From contig JAUCBJ010007562.1 of NCBI GenBank assembly GCA_032718475.1, forward strand, positions 1 through 64,000: a stretch of 64,000 nucleotides of DNA. The letters are read 5' to 3'. Origin of the DNA: Nemertoderma westbladi. Taxonomy: Eukaryota; Xenacoelomorpha; Nemertodermatida; Nemertodermatidae. A model generated the notes under the pieces. It had not been told where the DNA came from and did no database searches. It saw only the letters and a program-made list of their open reading frames with translations. Position numbers and translations under genes: made by a program. Of this stretch, positions 58,681 to 64,000 are shown one piece after another. Each line of letters opens with the position of its first letter. Positions within the stretch are counted from its first letter, which is position 1.

Positions 58681-58751
58681 TTAGTTTGCCTCTAGCTGAA
58701 AATAAAAGATGATGAACATTATATAAAGAATATATAAATGAATATATATAT
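58681..58751 (-). other. ORF1-ORF2 intergenic gap
   Basis: The 71-base AT-rich gap between the ORF1 stop and the first ATG of the ORF2 frame contains TATATAAATG-type runs. Short gaps here are usual for two-ORF LINEs. Confidence 0.5.
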
Positions 58752-59690
58752 TTAGACACTGATATTACCGTGGGCTGTGATGGCCCTTATTAGGGCTATT
58801 GCCGAATCAACTAACGGGTTACCGGCGTTGCTGTTCAGCCCTCTGTCCGAACTAACTGTGTTGGATTGATTTGCCGCAAAAAAATCAAAATAATAGGGCT
58901 GATCGAATTGTCGATGCGGTGTAGCGATGAATGGTTGATGGATATTCCGGTACATTGCCGTGGGTTGTTGCAAGTTGGTCGATTTACGAGGGTACTCATG
59001 GTGGAATTGCTGCGTATCTGCAGGTGTAGGATGATATTTCCACGCAGATGCCGGGGGCAATTGCCTGTTATGTTGCAAGCGATAATTTCCTCCCCCTCTA
59101 TTCATCAGAGGTGGTTGGGGGTAGGAAGTTTGTTTAAATTGATGCGGGTTCGAGCAGCGATATTCGGACGGAACGGAACTATTCGTCTGCTGCTTGTGTG
59201 CGTGAGGTCCATGTATTTGCAGCTTTATATTTCTCGCAAGTATTCCAATATATTTTGCGGCGATATGTTTGGTGTCAAATAAGTGTGATCTTTTAATATT
59301 CGACTGCTCAACCAATCTAACACCGACCTTTTGACATAGCTTCCGGATTTCTCCGTTGATTGCGTCTACATTGACATCCGAACGAGTGATAATCTCAGAA
59401 ACGTGGATATCGCAAAGAGGCCACTTTTTGCGAATAGTCTCGATACTTTCGTGTGCAGCCATTCCAAGCAAAAGTAAACCTTTTGGTGAAAAATGAAAGT
59501 ACTTAGAAATGCATTTATTTTGTATTGAGTGTGTAGCACACATATTGTGCTTCATAAAACTGCTTTCAAATGTTCCATAACCCTCGCCAATTTTTTTTAC
59601 GGCGTCCGCAAAATGTGATTTAAAAAATGCCAAAAATTCAATATTTTTGGCATAATTACATACAAACCAAAATGGCATGATAATTACCAA
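58752..59690 (-). CDS. LINE ORF1 protein, SGNH esterase-like C-terminal half plus Q/P/H-rich tail
   Basis: The 312-codon frame lies just upstream of ORF2 in the same orientation. Residues 93-160 look like the second half of an SGNH/GDSL hydrolase: a CDIHVSEIITRSD strand-turn, a helix ending LCQKVGVRLVEQSNI, then HLFDTKHIAAKYIGILARNI with the D139-x-x-H142 pair expected for the catalytic block V. Esterase domains in ORF1 are known in CR1/L2-type LINEs. Their role is unclear, possibly membrane or RNP association. The GDS nucleophile block and G-x-N-D block are not visible in residues 1-90, so the domain is N-terminally degraded or out of frame. Residues 160-312 are rich in Gln, Pro, His, Asn and Tyr and probably disordered. 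The frame is intact, in contrast to ORF2. Confidence 0.6.
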   Translation of the reverse strand: MVIIMPFWFVCNYAKNIEFLAFFKSHFADAVKKIGEGYGTFESSFMKHNMCATHSIQNKCISKYFHFSPKGLLLLGMAAHESIETIRKKWPLCDIHVSEIITRSDVNVDAINGEIRKLCQKVGVRLVEQSNIKRSHLFDTKHIAAKYIGILARNIKLQIHGPHAHKQQTNSSVPSEYRCSNPHQFKQTSYPQPPLMNRGGGNYRLQHNRQLPPASAWKYHPTPADTQQFHHEYPRKSTNLQQPTAMYRNIHQPFIATPHRQFDQPYYFDFFAANQSNTVSSDRGLNSNAGNPLVDSAIALIRAITAHGNISV

Positions 59691-59810
59691 ACTGGCAATG
59701 TCATATGTTTTTCAGAATCTTATATCTATGTAGTAAATAGCCATGTCGGTTAAATAATGTACAACTAATAAATATTTTTCTAATAGCATTGTAATGAGTG
59801 GATGGAAAAT

Positions 59811-59831
59811 ATGTCACGACCGTTACGCTGA
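59811..59831 (+). repeat. TGTCACGACCGTTACGCTGA motif, copy 1
   Basis: This is the plus-orientation copy. Its reverse complement occurs exactly at 59964-59984, and the first 20 bases recur in the same orientation at 63832-63851. It contains a Myb-like TAACGG (minus strand). Confidence 0.85.
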
Positions 59832-59963
59832 AGAACAAGTTTTTCCAATATCTCCATATCCCCGGCATTAATGGTTATAATCTTTTATATCTATCGTTAG
59901 GTGGTTCGTATCAATTGTTTGAGTCATATAGTTTAACTTGACTGTATGTTCCAGTTGTAGTAA

Positions 59964-59984
59964 TCAGCGTAACGGTCGTGACAT
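59964..59984 (-). repeat. TGTCACGACCGTTACGCTGA motif, copy 2 (inverted)
   Basis: This is the perfect 21-base inverted copy of 59811-59831, with 132 bases between the arms. Confidence 0.85.
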
Positions 59985-60165
59985 TAACATGTGGGAAATG
60001 GGAATATTAGCATAGCATGTATAATTCAAGGAACGAAAGGTCGTCTTTTTTACTCTCCATTTAGATTACATTTTGGAATATGATTCCACACAAAGTGATA
60101 ATTGAAATATTGGGTGTACAAAGGTTTCTTCTTAACCTATAATGTGCAATAAGAGCACTTATGAC

Positions 60166-60181
60166 CGTAACGGTTGTGACA
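60166..60181 (-). repeat. TGTCACAACCGTTACG motif, copy 3 (inverted)
   Basis: This is the 16-base core in minus orientation, with A in place of G at one position, the same variant as copy 4 at 63811. CpG-to-CpA is a typical deamination change. Confidence 0.75.
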
Positions 60182-60389
60182 CAAACTTAGGAATCATTAT
60201 TATACAGTATAAATTAATTTGTATCATTTACAAACATCATTTACATATCATACCACTGCTGCAGTGGGATGTAATTATAATTATACTGTAATCAGGTAGT
60301 ACACATAATAACCAAAATATCAGCTTACAATACTACATAGAACAGTAGAACCAGAAAGTATGGCTGCTTACATATAATCTGCAAAATTT

Positions 60390-61404
60390 GAAAAATTATG
60401 TTTATTTACTCTTGCACTTTTCATTTTAGCACCGAACATTGTAGGTGTATTCAACTGCGGAATTTAAAAAGCCTTCCATTGAAATCAGCGCACCAGACAG
60501 CCAGAAAACCTGTATGTAATAGAAATAAACACCATTCCTACAAGTCTAGTTGTTTTCACTAATTTGAAAAAATGCTGTTTACTTGCACTTTTCATTTTAG
60601 CACCAAAATGCTGAAATGGTAGGTATGTTCAACCAGTCAACTGCGGAATTTAAAAAGCCTTCCATTGAAATCGGCGTACCAGAACAGCAGGAAAAACTGT
60701 ATGTAATAGAGAAAGAAACACAATTCGTACAATTCTAGTTGTTTTCACTAATTTTAAAAATGCTGGTTACTTGCACTTTTCATTTTAGCACCAAAAATGG
60801 TATGTCAGTAGATGTGTTCAACTGCGGAATTTAAAAAGCCTTCTATTGAAATCGGCGTACCAGAAAACCTGTATGTAATTGAAATAAATACCATTCCTAC
60901 AATTCTTATTGTTTCAACTAATTTTAAAAATGCTGGTTACTTGCACTTTTCATTTTAGCACCAAAAATGGCAGGTCGGTAGATGCGTTCAACTGCGGAAT
61001 TTAAAAAGCCTTCCATTGAAATTGGCGTACCAGAAAACCTGTATGTAATTGAAATAAATACCATTCCTACAATTCTTATTGTTTTCACTAATTTGAAAAA
61101 TGCTGGTTACTTGCACTTTTCAATTTAGCACCAAAAATGGTAGGTGTGTTCAACTGCGGAATTTAAAAAGCCTTCCATTTAAATCAGCGCACCAGAAAAC
61201 CTGTATGTAATTGAAATAAACACCATTCCTACAAGTCTAGTTGTTTTCATTAATTTGAAAAATGCTGTTTACTTGCACTTTTCATTTTAGCGCCAAAAAT
61301 AGTAGATGTGTTCAACTGCGGAATTTAAAAAGCCTTCCATTGAAATCGGCGCACCAGAAAACCTATAAGTAATTGAAATAAATACCATTCCTACAAGTCT
61401 AGTT
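60390..61404. repeat. ~162-188-bp tandem repeat, six copies (left part)
   Basis: TGCACTTTTCATTTTAGCA-type landmarks occur at 60413, 60584, 60772, 60942, 61112 and 61274, giving spacings of 171, 188, 170, 170 and 162. Each unit also has CAACTGCGGAATTTAAAAAG, AAATCGGCGCACCAGAAAAC and TCTAGTTGTTTTCACTAATT. Some units are longer by a few bases (AGAACAGCAGGAAAAACTG near 60682). A seventh copy is at 63613-63765. Confidence 0.93.
61400..61404. repeat. Target site duplication TAGTT (left)
   Basis: TAGTT occurs once in uninterrupted repeat units (TCTAGTTGTTTTC) but on both sides of the inserted element, here and at 63608-63612. Confidence 0.8.
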
Positions 61405-63607
61405 TGTTACGGTATATGGCGCTGTATCCACATTATTAGTCATTATGCAGTATAATATATTAGTTCGTTATACTGTACGCAATATTAGTCCGTTGTGCAG
61501 CATAATATTTTAGATAAGGCATAATAGCGCAATGATATTTAGATAGGGAAATCAAAACGCCCATATATTTGAATTCATCCATTTTGTATAATATGTAGCC
61601 CTACCTACGTAATTTTGTATTAGGATATATGTAGATAGTTCCAGGGTAGCAAGTTTAGTCGGACCCTGGATTTTGTGCTTGCTGATATTAGCATCAATAG
61701 GGCTAGCATATAGGGACGCTGTCCTGGCCATTCAGCAGCCAGGGACATGATCCATTACCATATATGGTAATAATTTGAGGTTTGGGCAGCAATAGGGCTA
61801 CAATCCGGCCTCCTTATTGGACTAACTGCTTCCAGGTTGGTCTAATGCTAGCGCGGACTGGAGAGCCAATAGGAGAGTGATTGAGTCACCCTATTGCATC
61901 ACCCCACTCGGATCACCTATCAATTGGCGGTTTGCCGGTAGAGCTTTACCTGTACTTGCTTAGCTGTCCCTTACAACCAACCTTAACCCTTATTCACTTA
62001 CAATCCTTAGAAGTATAATTTAGCGTATTTCTGCAATTTTTTATCTTTCGATTAATTTCTCAAAATGATTTGCTAGTGCGATTATTCTTAATTGCGTTTC
62101 TCAATCAACCCTATCGATTACTGCTAATTACAATCGGAACTATGATTTCTACCTTTTGTTAATGGTTCTATGTGATTCCTTTCTACGCAATAATCCTAAG
62201 GGATTTCTGAGACTGTCAGACTTTGTGATTTGCATGCGCCGCTACGGTAGCTATTAGCATAATGGAGGGCTAAGGTGCCAGTAGGCGGTGGGCACATCGG
62301 GGGGTTGAGCGACTAAGGGAGAGCGGAGGATTCAAAGGCGGGCAAGCTGGCTAGGGGTCACCGTTGCGGTCGGGCATTTTGCGCTGTAGCACGCAGACCA
62401 TTCGCCGATACAGTAACTAGGGGGCTGATGATCCAGGTTTCGTCTCTGTTTAGTATTAGGGGGGGAGGAATCGGGTTAGTTAGGAAGCCTAGATGTATCC
62501 GGGAGGGGCCTGCGCGTATTACAGCGTGGAGTGTGAAGTACGAATAGTGAGTCGCACAACTGTGGGCTATACAGTAGTTAGCTGCATAATTGCGAACTGT
62601 GATTGCTGATGCTGATTGGTGTGTTACTGGAGTGTGCCTATGATTATGAATGTTTAGGTAGGCGCCCTTTTCTCTTTGATTGATTTCTATTTCTTAGTTA
62701 CAACAATTAGTTACTGATTAGGTCAAAGTAATACGGCAATTTAGGCTATTACTAGCGAAACCTGTTGCGTAATAAATTAGAATTACGCATTCTGGAACTC
62801 TTAGTAATTAGTACGCTGTTACATATTTGTGACTGTAATTGATTAATAATTTTTTTTAGATAAATAAATTTATAAATTAGCACGCAGCATAGCGGAGAGT
62901 AGCTAAAGTAATAATTAGAGTACTGTAAACTATTCACGCTGAGCGGTTATTTGCATTAGCGGGCAATCAGCTAGATCGCACTATTCAGTACGCACAATAC
63001 GCTAGTAATTTGCTGGCCTAAAGCCAGCGGCAGGCAAGTTTAGACCCGGAGCGGTATTATCCGCGTAGAAACAAATACTGTACCATTTTGATATTTTAAA
63101 TATTCTCGCATTCACACATTATGTTAGGGAACCCCCAGTATTCGCGATTAGAAAAGGCGTAGGCAATAGCGTGCTTTAATAGTGATAAAATTAGGCGTAA
63201 GAATACTCTGAGTGCAAAGCCCCTCGCACTCGTCTTAAGTAAGCTTAGGGAGCCGACTCGGGTTTATTGTTTTGGTTATTCCCGCGTGGCTCATAGATTC
63301 GAACAGTTAGCTCTCTGTCGAGCGATCGGTAGAGAAAGGAACAAGCGATTTTGCAGGAGCTGTGTAAATTTAGTAAAATATATTATGGACGGCAGATTAG
63401 CGCCATCTAACGATAAGTAGCTGATTTGTATTTAGCAACCTTTACAATTTAGTAATAGCACACTCCTGACCCCCTTTACTTAACAGTAGAGCAGTCTTTG
63501 TGTCTTATTGGTTAGACGAGAACTTATTAGGTTGGCAGAAGGATATTAACGGGTATTTGTCTGTTCAACAGTTCTGCTGTTAGTATAGAGGTCGCAGTTG
63601 TTTATCA
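61405..63607. mobile_element. Probable solo LTR, 2203 bp
   Basis: The insert begins TGTTACGGTATATGGCG and ends CAGTTGTTTATCA, so it has the TG...CA ends of long terminal repeats. It is flanked by a 5-bp duplication (TAGTT), the usual size for Gypsy, BEL and Copia integrases. It interrupts a tandem-repeat unit: removing the 2203 bases and one TAGTT restores a unit spacing of exactly 162, equal to the preceding spacing. No protein-coding frame or internal direct repeat was seen, so a solo LTR is the simplest reading. A non-autonomous element with unusual ends is the alternative. Orientation is unknown. No gene is supported inside. Confidence 0.75.
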
Positions 63608-63612
63608 TAGTT
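63608..63612. repeat. Target site duplication TAGTT (right)
   Basis: This is the right-hand copy of the 5-base duplication flanking the insert. The tandem-repeat unit resumes immediately with GTTTTCATTAATTTG. Confidence 0.8.
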
Positions 63613-63765
63613 GTTTTCATTAATTTGAAAAATACTTGTTACTTGCACTTTTCATTTTAGCACCAAAAATGGTAGATGTGTTCAATTGCGGAATGTAAAA
63701 AGCCTTCTATTAAAATCAGCGTACAAGAAAACCTGCCTGAAATCGATATCAATACCTAACTCTAA
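63613..63765. repeat. Seventh copy of the ~165-bp repeat
   Basis: TTGCACTTTTCATTTTAGCA at 63643 and CAATTGCGGAATGTAAAAAG identify the unit. It is more diverged than the others (CAAGAAAACCTGCCTGAAAT). It was continuous with the unit at 61274 before the LTR insertion. Confidence 0.9.
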
Positions 63766-63810
63766 TATCTTACCATTTTTTGAAATTCAGATTTATGTGA
63801 AAATCGATAA

Positions 63811-63826
63811 TGTCACAACCGTTACG
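63811..63826 (+). repeat. TGTCACAACCGTTACG motif, copy 4
   Basis: This is a plus-orientation core with the CA variant. It is followed after 5 bases by copy 5. Confidence 0.8.
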
Positions 63827-63831
63827 AAACT

Positions 63832-63851
63832 ATGTCACGACCGTTACGCTG
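63832..63851 (+). repeat. TGTCACGACCGTTACGCTG motif, copy 5
   Basis: ATGTCACGACCGTTACGCTG matches the first 20 bases of the motif at 59811 exactly. The remaining sequence to 64000 is AT-rich and unassigned. Confidence 0.85.
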
Positions 63852-64000
63852 GTTAATTGATTGCCACATTCTCTAATGATACTATATTGCCATACTGTTA
63901 ATTTCATTTTAAACTCTATCTATTAACATGTTAGTCTGACATAAGTAACGCTAAATAAGTACAGTAAATTCGATAGAAATTGATATTGTGTAGGAGTCTC

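Larger units (their letters stand above)
54392..59690 (-). mobile_element. CR1/L2-like non-LTR retrotransposon, ~5.3 kb
   Basis: On the minus strand, ORF1 (59690-58752), ORF2 (58680 to 54698) and a 3' UTR follow in the order expected for a LINE. ORF2 has APE endonuclease motifs (GDFN at 57177-57166 and SDH) and an RT with YADD (55573-55562). The 3' end, after about 300 bases of UTR, is a run of ATT triplets (about 54411-54392) set in the 68-bp repeat. Short 3' tandem tails instead of poly(A) are known for CR1/L2-type elements. ORF2 is broken by several frameshifts and at least one in-frame stop, so this copy is dead. The 5' limit is uncertain. Confidence 0.85.
59691..60389. other. Spacer with three copies of a bidirectional CG-rich motif
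   Basis: No gene is supported. The stretch holds a perfect 21-base inverted pair (59811-59831 and 59964-59984) and a third, slightly changed copy at 60166-60181. The rest is AT-rich and unassigned. It may be the left part of a larger element that includes the 165-bp repeats and ends near 63851. Confidence 0.6.

Noticed and set aside
58866-59282. Plus-strand frame of 138 codons opposite ORF1
   Set aside because: It is the complementary-strand shadow of LINE ORF1, which has family-like sequence. No domain is seen in the plus-strand frame.
61405-63607. Complete LTR retrotransposon with short LTRs and an internal region
   Set aside because: TGTTAGGG at 63124 could mimic an LTR start, but the sequence after it does not match the left end of the insert, and there is no gag-pol frame.

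Overview
The window looks like eukaryotic, probably invertebrate animal, intergenic or heterochromatic DNA. It has no compact operon-like gene layout. It holds nine families of tandem repeats, decayed APE-type non-LTR retrotransposons, tRNA-derived SINE heads and one probable solo LTR. Scattered ACCGGT and TAGGCCTA palindromes fit a marine invertebrate genome, but that is an impression and not a species call. No complete host gene was found. Repeat copy numbers and array edges were read by eye and are approximate.

Layout. 1-450: unrecognised, with a short degenerate repeat. 448-525: a plus-strand reverse transcriptase (RT) scrap. 569-2225: a 5'-truncated minus-strand retrotransposon, broken by one in-frame stop and frameshifts. 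2437-3190: about 82-bp tandem repeats that switch directly into a 20-kb array of 43-bp units (3190-23190). 23.2-26.6 kb: a mosaic of a small RT fragment, minisatellites of 24, 12/13, 42 and 50 bp, two tRNA-like SINE heads, and two possible terminal exons of a minus-strand acidic protein. 26586-52940: a 26-kb array of about 790 units of 33 bp. It contains a tandem duplication of 5672 bp and one of 2409 bp. 53563-54390: a 68-bp repeat with a visible three-type to two-type higher-order structure. 54392-59690: a minus-strand CR1/L2-like LINE with an ORF1 that resembles the C-terminal half of an SGNH esterase and a broken ORF2. ORF2 has a hydrophobic N-terminus, a 2A-like motif, an APE endonuclease and a YADD reverse transcriptase. 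59.8-63.85 kb: five copies of a CG-containing motif in both orientations surround a seven-copy repeat of about 165 bp, which is split by a 2203-bp TG...CA element with a 5-bp target duplication.

The two large arrays make up about 72 percent of the window. The huge open frames in the 33-bp array (up to 3237 codons) follow from a period divisible by three, and I do not treat them as proteins. The points most worth following are the hydrophobic/2A-like ORF2 leader, the solo-LTR insertion that can be reconstructed exactly, the repeated bidirectional motif near 59.8 and 63.8 kb, the nested duplications, and the conservation of splice-donor-like (GTAAGT) and CCAAT-box-like words across hundreds of satellite units.
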